A stretch of 64,000 bases of DNA from Acidimicrobiaceae bacterium (GTDB taxonomy: Bacteria > Actinomycetota > Acidimicrobiia > Acidimicrobiales > Ilumatobacteraceae): assembly GCA_947450115.1 (NCBI GenBank), contig CANFUE010000003.1:35811-99810 (forward strand), given 5' to 3'. Below the pieces are notes generated by a model. That model saw only the letters and a list, made by a program, of their open reading frames with translations. It did no database searches and was not told the DNA's origin. Shown piece by piece: positions 9,479 to 17,801 of the stretch (position 1 is its first letter; every line of letters starts with the position of its first letter). Position numbers and translations under genes: made by a program.

Positions 9479-10015
9479 GTGAGCGACCAAATTGACACCA
9501 GAACAGGTTGGGTATCGCCCGACGTCTTAAACGACATCCGCGATCGCGTGCCCTTGGTGTACGTCGATGCAGTGCCAGTACGTGTCGACGAAGAAGGTCG
9601 CGTAACGCACGTGGGCATGTTGCTTCGGCAAGCAGCCGACGGAAGCATTAGTCGCATGGTGGTGTCGGGGCGAGTCTTGCTCAATGAACGTATTCGTGAA
9701 GCACTGCTGCGTCATCTTGAAAAAGATCTTGGGCCGTTGGCGTTCCCACGCATTCCACCTGAGCCATCACCATTCACTGTGGTGGAGTATTTCCAAGATC
9801 CAAACATCAGTGGGTTCCATGACCCACGGCATCATGCGGTGAGCTTGGCATTCGTTGTTCCGGTTACCGGCGAATGCAACCCAACTCAACAAGCCCTCGA
9901 CTTGGCATGGTTCACCCCGGAACAAGCGGTGAGCCAAGAAGTGCGCCGTGAAATGACGCTCGGGCACGACCGGCTCATTCGTTTGGCTTTGGCTTCCGTG
10001 GGGCAGCTCCCCTAA
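9479..10015 (+). CDS. NUDIX-related protein (DUF4916-like)
   Basis: A protein of about 178 residues resembling the actinobacterial NUDIX-fold family annotated DUF4916. Visible features are a beta-rich N-terminal half (VPLVYVDAVPVRVDEEGRV), a loop with ERIREALLRHLEKDLGP where a NUDIX box would sit but with poor agreement to the GX5EX7REUXEEXGU consensus, and a late FHDPRHHAVSLAFVVPV strand. The catalytic NUDIX glutamates are not clearly present, so hydrolase activity is uncertain. The GTG at 9479 follows an AGGA ribosome site; longer in-frame starts fall inside the preceding hairpin. Confidence 0.7.
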   Translation: MSDQIDTRTGWVSPDVLNDIRDRVPLVYVDAVPVRVDEEGRVTHVGMLLRQAADGSISRMVVSGRVLLNERIREALLRHLEKDLGPLAFPRIPPEPSPFTVVEYFQDPNISGFHDPRHHAVSLAFVVPVTGECNPTQQALDLAWFTPEQAVSQEVRREMTLGHDRLIRLALASVGQLP

Positions 10016-10019
10016 GGAT

Positions 10020-10337
10020 TCAACCCCGCCGGCGTTTGCGCACAATACGTTGTGCGCCGGGGCGCTTGTGGGGTGCGGGTGAAACAACCGACGTATGTTC
10101 GTCGATATCGATGGTGATGCCAAGGGAATCGATGTCGCCTGGTTCGCCAGCAACTTCTTGTACCGCTGCTGGCTGTTCTTTTGGTTTTCGCCCGAGTACT
10201 TGGTCGAGGGCAAACATGCCGCCGGCGAGTATGGCCCCGGCCATGCCGTGTTGACGACGGACGCGCTGAAGGTCTGACGGCAAGACTTCGATAGGGGCGA
10301 TGTCGTCGCTATCGCCTGGCTCGTTGCTCTCGCTCAT
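10020..10337 (-). CDS. Conserved hypothetical small protein
   Basis: A 105-residue protein I do not recognise. It has an acidic N-terminus, a central mildly hydrophobic stretch (HGMAGAILAGGMFALDQVLG) that could be an amphipathic or membrane-associated helix, an acidic middle (GDIDSLGITIDIDE) and a strongly basic tail ending RIVRKRRRG. The ATG at 10337 is preceded on the minus strand by TACGCT and 6 nt, the leaderless pattern common here, which supports this start over one 42 bp upstream. Divergent from the Nei-like glycosylase; convergent with the NUDIX gene. Confidence 0.65.
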   Translation of the reverse strand: MSESNEPGDSDDIAPIEVLPSDLQRVRRQHGMAGAILAGGMFALDQVLGRKPKEQPAAVQEVAGEPGDIDSLGITIDIDEHTSVVSPAPHKRPGAQRIVRKRRRG

Positions 10338-10395
10338 TGTTGAAGCGTACTGCGAATGGTGAATAGGGGACTGTGTCACCGTCTATTGTTCAGTT

Positions 10396-11295
10396 ATGCC
10401 AGATAAAAACGCCGTGCATCGTGCTGCAGCGGCGTTGCGTACTGCGCTGGTAGGAAAGCAACTTGTTGGCTTTGAAGCAGAAAAATTAAGTGGGCCAACA
10501 CCGCGTCTTGGCAGAACTGTTGAAGATGTGGTGTCGCACGGGCGACAACTAGAAATTTGTTGGGACGACGACATCGTATTGAATACCAACCTTGGCTTGC
10601 GTGGAAGTTGGGAGCTCTATCGTCGTGGCGAAACCTGGCGTAAGCCACAACGCATGGCGCGAGTTGTTGTGGAAACAATCGACTGGGTTGCCGTGTGTTT
10701 CAACGCGCGAGATGTGGAAACGTATCGCCCCGATAGTTTTGAGCGCCACCCGAACTTTGGGCGCCTTGGACCCGACCTACACAATGCCAATGCAGACATC
10801 AATGAATGTGTGCGACGCTTAATGACATACGGTGACCCCACTGTTTCTATTGCCGATGTGTTGCTCGATCAACACGTTGCAACGGGAATTGGCAATGTGT
10901 ATCGCTGTGAAGTTTTGTGGTCGAGCGAAGTGCATCCACTTGCACCGGTTGGTTTGTTGCCGCAATCCACGTGTGTAGAAATTGTGCGCACTGCCTCTGC
11001 GATGTTGCAAAAACAAAATACAGAATTAGCAACAGACCTATTGGCCTATGGCCGCAATGGGCAACCATGCAAGCGCTGTGGGGGAGTCATAGCAGTGCAA
11101 TATCATGGTGCACCTGAACGACTCTTGTATTGGTGCCCAAGTTGTCAACTCGGTTGTGCACCAGCTCCAGAACCCGACCATTCCGACCCCATTGCACGGC
11201 TCACCGACTCCCACCCAGCGGGTTCTCTGTACATCTCGGAAATGGTGCAAAATAAGGGTTTATTCAGTGAAAACGGCAACCAAGCGGCTAGTTAA
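10396..11295 (+). CDS. Fpg/Nei-family DNA glycosylase-like protein with altered active site
   Basis: The 299 residues follow the formamidopyrimidine/endonuclease VIII fold: N-terminal catalytic proline P2, a beta-sandwich, the helix-two-turn-helix with GIGNVYRCE (N168) and a C-terminal zinc finger with C225-x2-C228 and C247-x2-C250 in YWCPSCQ. The family would excise oxidised bases and nick the strand. Two key positions deviate: the glutamate after the proline is aspartate (MPDKNAVH instead of MPEG...), and the usual lysine in the S-x-G-K-x-L loop is R50. Base excision chemistry may be weak or changed. A TATTGT -10 sits 6 nt before the ATG. Confidence 0.85.
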   Translation: MPDKNAVHRAAAALRTALVGKQLVGFEAEKLSGPTPRLGRTVEDVVSHGRQLEICWDDDIVLNTNLGLRGSWELYRRGETWRKPQRMARVVVETIDWVAVCFNARDVETYRPDSFERHPNFGRLGPDLHNANADINECVRRLMTYGDPTVSIADVLLDQHVATGIGNVYRCEVLWSSEVHPLAPVGLLPQSTCVEIVRTASAMLQKQNTELATDLLAYGRNGQPCKRCGGVIAVQYHGAPERLLYWCPSCQLGCAPAPEPDHSDPIARLTDSHPAGSLYISEMVQNKGLFSENGNQAAS

Positions 11296-11299
11296 AAAC

Positions 11300-11683
11300 C
11301 TAGGCGCGACCCAGTATTTTGTCGACCGTAATGATGATGGCCACACGGTCGACACGCTCTTTTGGCGGCTGGTAACGAGTTGAGTATCCGGAAACTGCGC
11401 GAGCAACTTCTGTGGTATCTGAAGTCGCGCGCACAGTTCCTTCAAGCGAGAGCCATCGACCCTTGTCGACTTGAGAAACGACAGCCCTGCCACCAAGTTC
11501 AGCATTTTTCACTTTTTGTGAGCCAGCAAAAGTAATGATGCGCACTTCATTGGAAGATGTATCAAAACTAAAACCCACAGGGACTACATGGGGTGACCCG
11601 TCTTTGCGCAGTGTGGTGAGCGAAGCCAAATGGCGTTCACGCAGAAATTCAATCATTTCTGGAGTGATATTTTCTGGTGACAT
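11300..11683 (-). CDS. PPOX/FDOR split-barrel protein
   Basis: A 127-residue pyridoxamine-5'-phosphate-oxidase-like split barrel of the type found in actinobacterial F420- or flavin-dependent reductases (FDOR). Motifs: LASLTTLRKDGSPHVVPVGF near residues 19-38 and RAVVSQVDKGRWLSLEGTVRA, the usual cofactor-facing strands. Cofactor (F420, FMN or heme) cannot be decided from sequence. Its ATG overlaps the stop of the large ABC permease gene, so it is probably the last gene of that three-gene transcript. Confidence 0.8.
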   Translation of the reverse strand: MSPENITPEMIEFLRERHLASLTTLRKDGSPHVVPVGFSFDTSSNEVRIITFAGSQKVKNAELGGRAVVSQVDKGRWLSLEGTVRATSDTTEVARAVSGYSTRYQPPKERVDRVAIIITVDKILGRA

Positions 11684-14247
11684 TAGATTGCCGAAATCGC
11701 TTCAAGAACATCGAGTTTTGCTGCGCGACGTGCCGGCCCGATTGCGGCAATGATGCCAACGACAATGGATGCAAGAAGTACAAAGACGATGGTGGTGATG
11801 GGAATTTGAATGCCGTTCACAAATGACTTCGGAAGTGCAATAGAAACAGCAACGCCCAATGGAACACCTACCGTGACGCCAAGTGTTGCTCCAAAGACGG
11901 AAACAATAATGGCTTCCCAACGCACCGACCGCTTGAGGTGACGCTTGCTCATTCCCACTGCACGCAGTAGGCCGAACTCGCGTGTGCGTTCATAAACAGA
12001 AAGTGCCATAGTGTTTGCGATGCCTAAAACGGCAATACCAATAGCGAAAACGAGCAGGCAATAGACGATGATGAGCAACTGATTGAGCTGATCTTCCCTG
12101 CTCTTTTGGAATTCTGCTTGGTCTTGAACTTGGGCGCTTGGGAACTCTTCTGCAACTTTGTCGACCGCTGCTCGAGCAACGTCAATGTTTATGCCCGGAG
12201 CAATTTTGGCGCCAATGAAAAAATCAACTGGGGGAGCAGTAGATGCCTGAGCCAAAACATTGAGGCTGACAAGCCAATTACCAGCGATAGATGAATCGCT
12301 ATAAATACCCCCAACGATGAGTTTGCTAGTGGTGCCGTTTTGCCATGTGATGGTAACGGAACTTCCCACTGTGAGTGAAAGATCGCGAGCGGGGTCACGG
12401 TGAACAAGGATTTGACCCTTCGCTAGTGATGCGAAACTCCCTGAAGTGAGTTTGACGTTCACTATGTCGCCCATATCGACATTGACGGCACCAATTTGTT
12501 TTGATTCACCATTAATTTGCGCAGTTGAAGCGCGGAAGGGCGATACTTTTCCGAGTTCGGGAAGGGCAGCAAGTTTCTCAGCAAATGCAGGTGGAAGACC
12601 CTGGAACCCATCACTCGTGACGTAATAATCGGCTGTTACAGAGCCCTGCAGGCGGTCTTTGAACGATTTCTGTACTGAGGCGGCAATAACCGCAACAGTG
12701 CTGACGAGTGCAAGACCAATCATGAGTGCTGACGCAGTAGTTGCCGTTCGACGCGGAGTGCGTTGAGCGTTGCGACTTGCCAGCCTGCCGGCAACGGATC
12801 GAGTCATTGGCCAAATGGGGAACGGCAAAATGCGACTAATGACAGCACTGACAGGAGCGGCAAATGAGGTGGACAAACTCGCCACGCCAAGGAACAACAA
12901 GATGGCTCCCAGCCCGCTTGCGCCAAGAATGCCAATGGCGCCTCCGGGTTGCACAAAGAGGCCAATACATAACAATGCAATACCCGCCAGCAAAGTTGCA
13001 GCACCAGCAACAAGGCGCTTGCCACGTTGCATGGCAGTGAACCCCATCTCGGGGCGCATGGCAGCTACGGGAGGAATGTTGCTTGTGCGTAAGGCCGGAA
13101 CCATGGCCGCTGTAACTGTGACGCCAATACCCACTAAGAGTGAAGCGATGATGGTGCGCGTGGAAATGGTAATTGTTGCCGATGGGAAAGCAGCGCCTGT
13201 TGCATTGAAGAGTGCGGTAATTCCTTTTGAAACGCCAACACCACCCAAAATGCCAAAACCCGTCGCAACAATGCCGATGATGAGCGCCTCACCCAAAATC
13301 ATGAGCCTGATTTGTAATGAACTTGCACCAATTGCGCGCAACAACGCGAGTTCGCGTAGCCGCTGACTGATGATGATGGCAAATGTATTGAAAATGAGAA
13401 ACGCACTGACGAAGAGCGAAATCGCAGCAAAGCCTAAAAGCAGTTTCCCGAAAATATCGATGATGTCGTTAATGGCACCGGCGGTTTCTTTCGCTGACTG
13501 CTCACCTGGAATCACTTCATATTTACTCGTGAGAACCTTTGCAATATCTTTTTGAACAGTAGAGCGTGACGCACCCTTTTCAAGACCGATGTAGATGGAG
13601 TCTGCTAATCCTTTTGCACCCAGAAATGAATCGGCTGTAACCGGGTCAAATGCGCACACACTTGCACCACCACCACCTGAAGTTTTACCCGTACCAGTGA
13701 GGCCAACCAACTTGAATTCGCCTTTTCCGGTCGGGCCAACAACGGTAACGGTGTCGCCCATTACGTAACCCGCACGCTTGGCGGAAGCTTTGTCGATGGC
13801 AACTTCATTGGGGCCACGTGCTTCGCGCCCAGCGAGAATGGTGCGACCATCTAAACCGTTTTGGCCGACCCATGAAATTCCAAATGCGGGGCCAGATGTT
13901 TTCAACGGTTTTCCGTCGGGCTTCACAATGGTTGACTCGCGCGTGATGTTTAATTCAACGGAACTCACGCCGGCTACTGCTTTAATTCCAGATGCCAAAG
14001 CATCGGGAACGGGGTCGCGTTTTGCCCTTGCTTCATCGCCAAAAGCAATAGGTGTGCGCACTTCAAGAGCAATGTCACCACGCAACTCTTGGAACAAACT
14101 ATTAATTGCAGTCTTCACGCTGTCGGTGAGCATGAATGCACCAGACACAAAGGCAACACCACTCACGATGGCAAACACCGTGAGAAGAATGCGGAACTTA
14201 CGGGCTAGTACGCCGCGCAAGGTGAGGCGTATAACGGGAGAGGTCAC
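11683..14247 (-). CDS. ABC transporter permease, FtsX/MacB type
   Basis: An 854-residue membrane protein with the layout of actinobacterial FtsX-domain permeases: N-terminal helix (residues about 17-37), a large extracytoplasmic domain, three helices with FtsX signature (FLIFNTFAIIISQRLRELALLRAIGAS, about 275-310), a central pair of helices, a second extracytoplasmic domain, and a second FtsX unit at the C-terminus (NTMALSVYERTREFGLLRAVGMS). Probably mediates export, or mechanotransmission, of a lipid, peptide or lipoprotein with the ATPase encoded just upstream. Begins with GTG 2 bp after the ATPase stop. Confidence 0.9.
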   Translation of the reverse strand: MTSPVIRLTLRGVLARKFRILLTVFAIVSGVAFVSGAFMLTDSVKTAINSLFQELRGDIALEVRTPIAFGDEARAKRDPVPDALASGIKAVAGVSSVELNITRESTIVKPDGKPLKTSGPAFGISWVGQNGLDGRTILAGREARGPNEVAIDKASAKRAGYVMGDTVTVVGPTGKGEFKLVGLTGTGKTSGGGGASVCAFDPVTADSFLGAKGLADSIYIGLEKGASRSTVQKDIAKVLTSKYEVIPGEQSAKETAGAINDIIDIFGKLLLGFAAISLFVSAFLIFNTFAIIISQRLRELALLRAIGASSLQIRLMILGEALIIGIVATGFGILGGVGVSKGITALFNATGAAFPSATITISTRTIIASLLVGIGVTVTAAMVPALRTSNIPPVAAMRPEMGFTAMQRGKRLVAGAATLLAGIALLCIGLFVQPGGAIGILGASGLGAILLFLGVASLSTSFAAPVSAVISRILPFPIWPMTRSVAGRLASRNAQRTPRRTATTASALMIGLALVSTVAVIAASVQKSFKDRLQGSVTADYYVTSDGFQGLPPAFAEKLAALPELGKVSPFRASTAQINGESKQIGAVNVDMGDIVNVKLTSGSFASLAKGQILVHRDPARDLSLTVGSSVTITWQNGTTSKLIVGGIYSDSSIAGNWLVSLNVLAQASTAPPVDFFIGAKIAPGINIDVARAAVDKVAEEFPSAQVQDQAEFQKSREDQLNQLLIIVYCLLVFAIGIAVLGIANTMALSVYERTREFGLLRAVGMSKRHLKRSVRWEAIIVSVFGATLGVTVGVPLGVAVSIALPKSFVNGIQIPITTIVFVLLASIVVGIIAAIGPARRAAKLDVLEAISAI

Positions 14248-14249
14248 AG

Positions 14250-14996
14250 TTACGACCCGAGTTTCTTCATGCGGTCAAGCACTTGCTCGCTTGTTGGAGA
14301 AGTAATTTCGTCAACTACTTTTCCGTCGGCAAGAAAAACAACGCGGTCGGCGTACGCCGCAGCAACTGGGTCGTGAGTAACCATCACAATGGTTTGCCCG
14401 AGGTCGCTCACTGCATGACGCATGAACGAGAGTATTTCTGCACCTGAGCGGCTATCGAGGTTTCCTGTTGGTTCGTCAGCAAAAATAATTTTGGGGCGAC
14501 TAGCAAGTGCTCGCGCAACAGCTACACGCTGTTGCTGTCCGCCAGAAAGTTCACTCGGGCGGTGTGTAAGACGTGATTCGAGTTTGACGGCGCTCACCAC
14601 TTCATTGAGCCATGTCTGGTCTACTTCAACACCACCGAGGTCGAGCGGCAAGGTGATGTTTTCTAATGCAGTGAGCGTGGGGATGAGGTTGTATGCCTGG
14701 AAGATGAAGCCCACTTGCTCACGGCGTAAAACGGTGAGTTCACGGTCGTTGAGCCCCGACAGATCGGTGCCATCGACGAATACTTTGCCAGAGCTCAGGG
14801 TGTCGAGGCCGGCAAGGCAATGCATGAGTGTGCTCTTGCCCGATCCGCTGGGGCCCATGATGGCGGTGAACTGGCCTTCTGTAAAGTCGACTGTGACATC
14901 GTCAAGGGCGCGTACCTCGCTGTCGTCTTTTCCGTATATTTTTGAGGCATTGAGCGCAGCAGCTGCTGCAACGAGAGTGGGGGTGGTGGAAGTCAT
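14250..14996 (-). CDS. ABC transporter ATP-binding protein (LolD/MacB type)
   Basis: A 248-residue ATPase with Walker A GPSGSGKST, Q-loop FQAYNLIPTLTA, signature LSGGQQQRVAVARAL, Walker B IIFADEPTGNLD and H-loop THDP, all in normal order; TGNLDS after Walker B is typical of the LolD/MacB/FtsE class that pairs with FtsX-type permeases. It forms an operon with the permease and the PPOX gene. Divergent from the CMD/selenoprotein pair with only 13 bp between the start codons, so the two promoters must overlap the opposite coding sequences. Confidence 0.94.
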   Translation of the reverse strand: MTSTTPTLVAAAAALNASKIYGKDDSEVRALDDVTVDFTEGQFTAIMGPSGSGKSTLMHCLAGLDTLSSGKVFVDGTDLSGLNDRELTVLRREQVGFIFQAYNLIPTLTALENITLPLDLGGVEVDQTWLNEVVSAVKLESRLTHRPSELSGGQQQRVAVARALASRPKIIFADEPTGNLDSRSGAEILSFMRHAVSDLGQTIVMVTHDPVAAAYADRVVFLADGKVVDEITSPTSEQVLDRMKKLGS

Positions 14997-15009
14997 CTAG
15001 GCTTGTCTA

Positions 15010-15426
15010 GTGGCAAATAGTGAAGGTCGCAACTCATGGGTCAATGGTTCATGGAATGCATCCGATATTGCCAATGCCCAAACCCATCTGGCCCCCTTCA
15101 TCGATGAATTGCGCGGCCAAGCAATTAGCACTACGCCGGGTCGCACGGCCAGCCTCATTGAACTACAAGTTGCTCAAATACTTGGTTTAGAGCGCGAAGA
15201 GACCGAATTGAGCGAGTTCATTCGGACTTGGTACTCCTCAGCGGAATTCACTGACGGTGAAAAAGCCATTATGGAAATCACTGAGCAGTTCGTTCTCGAC
15301 GTTCATAGCGTTACCGACGAACAATTCGACAAGTTGAGAAAGTATTTTTCTACTCCCGAAATTTTGGCAATGTTGTTTCATATTGCGCTGTGTGATGGCT
15401 TCGGCAAATTGGAAATGGTGGCCTGA
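15010..15426 (+). CDS. AhpD/carboxymuconolactone decarboxylase-like paralogue without the redox motif
   Basis: A 138-residue all-helical protein resembling the CMD/AhpD fold; the C-terminal part (EILAMLFHIALCDGFGKLEMV) parallels the end of the next gene (IAEMGIGLALFHGFSKLLIV). Where AhpD proteins have CxxC, this one reads AQILGLEREE with no cysteine, so it is unlikely to be a thiol peroxidase by itself and may be a partner subunit. Starts with GTG at 15010, preceded by TAGGCT and 6 nt (leaderless pattern). Its stop TGA overlaps the start of the selenoprotein candidate (TGATG), implying coupled translation. Confidence 0.7.
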   Translation: MANSEGRNSWVNGSWNASDIANAQTHLAPFIDELRGQAISTTPGRTASLIELQVAQILGLEREETELSEFIRTWYSSAEFTDGEKAIMEITEQFVLDVHSVTDEQFDKLRKYFSTPEILAMLFHIALCDGFGKLEMVA

Positions 15427-15941
15427 TGTCAAGCACGCCACGCCTCGACCCAGTTGACCCAACAGCACGTTCGGTATTTGGCTCTATTCTCGGGCACCAA
15501 CCGCAACTCGCAACAGCATTCTCAACGTTGTATGCCGAATTTTGGCAACGTGGTGAACTCGACCACATCACCAAAGAAACTACGCGCTTACGTAATGCTC
15601 GCATTACCGATTGCGGCTATTGACGCAATGTTCGCTTCACGGTCGTGAAGCAAGAAAACATGGTGGAAGGTGACGTTGAGAAAGTCGGTGACGACTACAA
15701 CGACACCGACTTGCCGCAACGCTCAAAACTTGCCTTAGCTTTCGCCGACGCATTTCTCGGTGCGCAAGGGCCTCCAAGTGAAGATGTACAAGATGAGATG
15801 AAAAAAGAGTTCACCACTGCTCAAATTGCTGAAATGGGCATAGGACTGGCACTCTTTCACGGCTTTAGCAAGTTGCTCATTGTGACGGGCTGCGAGCCAG
15901 AAGAAATGGAACGCACGGTACTCAGCGCGCCGGGTTCGTAA
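15426..15941 (+). CDS. Candidate selenoprotein, AhpD/CMD-like with CxxU motif
   Basis: Two frames usually separated by a TGA at 15621-15623 lie in the same reading frame, and read as one they give a 171-residue AhpD-like protein. The TGA is the second redox position: RNARITDC63-G-Y-U66-RNVRF, matching the CxxC of cysteine homologues. It has no other stop until TAA at 15939-15941. A hairpin with GGUC apical loop begins 11 nt after the TGA (see separate feature). AhpD-type proteins reduce peroxides or act as thiol oxidoreductases with a CxxC; selenocysteine at one of these positions is a known theme. Requires selA/B/C/D elsewhere in the genome. Confidence 0.82.
15634..15651 (+). promoter_or_regulatory. 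Bacterial SECIS-like hairpin
   Basis: GCTTCAC (15634-15640), loop GGTC (15641-15644), GTGAAGC (15645-15651) is a perfect 7-bp stem within the coding sequence. The loop starts 17 nt after the in-frame TGA. Bacterial SECIS elements have a small apical loop containing a G at this distance (roughly 16-37 nt), and the E. coli fdhF element has the same GGUC loop. Confidence 0.75.
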
Positions 15942-15945
15942 AGAA

Positions 15946-16539
15946 CTACCAGCCGTTGTAGTGCACAACCTCAGAAACGTCTTTACGCGACACCGGACCT
16001 TCAGGGCCATCGGGGTAGCCGAGGGGGATGGTGGTGCCAATGTACATTTCGTCGGGAATATTCAAGATGGTGCGAATTTGTGCTTCCACCATTCCATGCA
16101 ATGTGGTGAACGCTGCACCTAAGCCAAGTGCACGGGCGGCGACAATGAGGTTTTGGCTCGCTGCGTACACCGCTGAATACATGAACGGCTCACGTGGATT
16201 GTCGGCAGGGTAAATATTGCGGCCGCAAACAAAAATAATGCACGGGAAATTCCCCATGTTGGCGCCAAGGTTCTGCGCGCCTTTCAAGGTGCGGCGGTCG
16301 GTGTCGTTGCCGGGGTCGGGAAACTTAGAAACGCGCTCGGCGAAAGGTAAAAAGAGCGCACCGAGTTGCTTGCGAACGTCGGCATCGGTGACCACAATGA
16401 AATCCCAACCCTGAGTGTTATTTGGGCTGCTGGCACGGGTGGCGGCCCACAGAACTTTTTCGATGAGTTCGCTCGGCACTGGGTCTGGTTTGAAAAATCG
16501 CATTGCACGAGCGGTGTTCATTGCATCAAAGACGTCCAT
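15946..16539 (-). CDS. Nitroreductase-family flavoprotein
   Basis: A 197-residue FMN-dependent nitroreductase-like protein. Features: N-terminal MDVFDAMNTARAMRFFKPDPVP with the family's FMN-binding R-x-x-R-x-F pattern, ASSPNNTQGWDFIVV, and the C-terminal GLGAAFTTLHGM and IPLGYPDGPEGPVSRK. The reduced substrate is unknown (nitroaromatics, quinones or a metabolite). The ATG at 16539 matches the conserved N-terminus; longer upstream frames overlap the divergent adenylyltransferase gene. It is 4 bp from the convergent selenoprotein stop. Confidence 0.88.
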   Translation of the reverse strand: MDVFDAMNTARAMRFFKPDPVPSELIEKVLWAATRASSPNNTQGWDFIVVTDADVRKQLGALFLPFAERVSKFPDPGNDTDRRTLKGAQNLGANMGNFPCIIFVCGRNIYPADNPREPFMYSAVYAASQNLIVAARALGLGAAFTTLHGMVEAQIRTILNIPDEMYIGTTIPLGYPDGPEGPVSRKDVSEVVHYNGW

Positions 16540-16569
16540 GTGCTCTATCGTTTCAAGTGGAGCACACCT

Positions 16570-17079
16570 ATGACGTATCGGACCGACCAACCACGGCAAC
16601 ATTTCCCAACAGGGCTCATTGTGGGTCGTTTCCACCCCCCACATTTGGGGCATTCATGGTTCATTAATGCTGCTGCAGAGCAATGCGATGCGCTGGTGGT
16701 TTACGTGAATACTCGTGCTGGTGAACTCGTGCCGGGCTCGTTGCGTGCAGGCTGGCTCGCTGAGCTTCACACCAACGTCACGGTGGTGGAAGTTGCCCAT
16801 GAGCTCGACACCAACTGGAACGACGATGAACTGTGGACAAAATGGATTGCGTTATTCAGAAGTAAGTGGCCTCACAGCACCGGCCCACACGCAGTGTTTT
16901 CATCTGACTCTTATGTTGCAGAGCTCGCTCGCCGACTAGATGCACAAGCAGTGGTGGTCGATGAAGAACGCATCAATGTTCCTATTAGTGCGACCCAAAT
17001 ACGTGAAACACCCCAGCAGTATCTCCACTTCCTTGCGCCACAAGTGCGCAATTGGGTAGAGACAAACCTGCTGGGGTGA
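16570..17079 (+). CDS. Nucleotidyltransferase, NadR-like NMN adenylyltransferase domain
   Basis: A 169-residue protein of the HxGH nucleotidyltransferase superfamily: GLIVGRFHPPHLGHSWFI near residues 15-32 and the second signature VPISATQIRETP near residues 137-148 (ISxTxIR). The sequence between, with SSDSYVAELARRLDAQAVVVDEER, resembles the adenylyltransferase domain of NadR, which makes NAD+ from NMN and ATP, but there is no C-terminal ribosylnicotinamide kinase domain. Assignment to NMN rather than another substrate is inference. The start at 16570 is 30 bp from the divergent nitroreductase start. Confidence 0.75.
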   Translation: MTYRTDQPRQHFPTGLIVGRFHPPHLGHSWFINAAAEQCDALVVYVNTRAGELVPGSLRAGWLAELHTNVTVVEVAHELDTNWNDDELWTKWIALFRSKWPHSTGPHAVFSSDSYVAELARRLDAQAVVVDEERINVPISATQIRETPQQYLHFLAPQVRNWVETNLLG

Positions 17080-17111
17080 GTCGTTAGTACCTGCGACAAA
17101 GTCGCTGAAAA

Positions 17112-17747
17112 TTATTTCTTAGGTTGTGGTAACACGCGCAAGTATGGCTTGACGGTTGTCCAACCCTGTGGGAAAAGTGTCTTTGCTTCATCGTCAGACA
17201 CAGCTGCACCGATGATGACATCGCCACCGTCTTTCCAGTTCGCAGGAGTGGCTACCTTGAATTGTGAAGTTAATTGCAGCGAATCAATTACGCGCAAAAC
17301 TTCATCAAAGTTACGGCCAGTTGAAGCTGGGTAAGTAATGGTGAGCTTCACCTTTTTGTCGGGTCCAATAACGAATACTGAACGCACGGTCATGGTGTCG
17401 CTTGCATTGGGGTGAATCATGTCGTAAAGATCGCTGACCTTACGGTCCGGGTCGCCGATCATGGGGAAGTTCACTGGTGTTCCTTGTGTTTCGCCAATAT
17501 CGCCTTCCCACTTCAAGTGAGACTCAACATTGTCGACCGACAAACCAATGACTTTGACGTTGCGCTTGTCGAACTCTGGTTTGATTTTTGCGACGTAGCC
17601 AAGTTCGGTAGTGCACACTGGAGTGAAGTCTTTGGGGTGACTAAAAAGTACGCCCCACGAAGTGCCAAGCCATTCATGAAAGTTGATGGTGCCTTGTGTG
17701 GTTTCTGCGGTGAAGTCGGGGGCGGTATCGCCGAGTCGAAGTGCCAT
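17112..17747 (-). CDS. Peroxiredoxin, 1-Cys (Prx6) type
   Basis: A 211-residue thiol peroxidase reducing H2O2 and organic hydroperoxides. The peroxidatic cysteine is C45 in HPKDFTPVCTTELG; the arm after it (DPDRKVSDLYDMIHP, RSVFVIGPDKKVKL) and the long C-terminal domain (NWKDGGDVIIG, PYLRVLPQPKK) are typical of the Prx6 class, and no resolving cysteine is seen near the C-terminus. An AAAGGAGA ribosome site precedes the ATG. An upstream palindrome at 17802-17828 is of the same type as the metY operator, suggesting shared sulfur/redox control. Confidence 0.93.
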   Translation of the reverse strand: MALRLGDTAPDFTAETTQGTINFHEWLGTSWGVLFSHPKDFTPVCTTELGYVAKIKPEFDKRNVKVIGLSVDNVESHLKWEGDIGETQGTPVNFPMIGDPDRKVSDLYDMIHPNASDTMTVRSVFVIGPDKKVKLTITYPASTGRNFDEVLRVIDSLQLTSQFKVATPANWKDGGDVIIGAAVSDDEAKTLFPQGWTTVKPYLRVLPQPKK

Positions 17748-17801
17748 GGTGTTCTCCTTTGAAGGTGACTGTTACTTCCTCCACGATAACGCCGGATTCC
17801 A

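Noticed and set aside
12770..13366. A 198-residue plus-strand frame.
   Set aside because: Antisense to the well-supported FtsX-type permease; its composition is a mirror of hydrophobic codons and shows no family motif.
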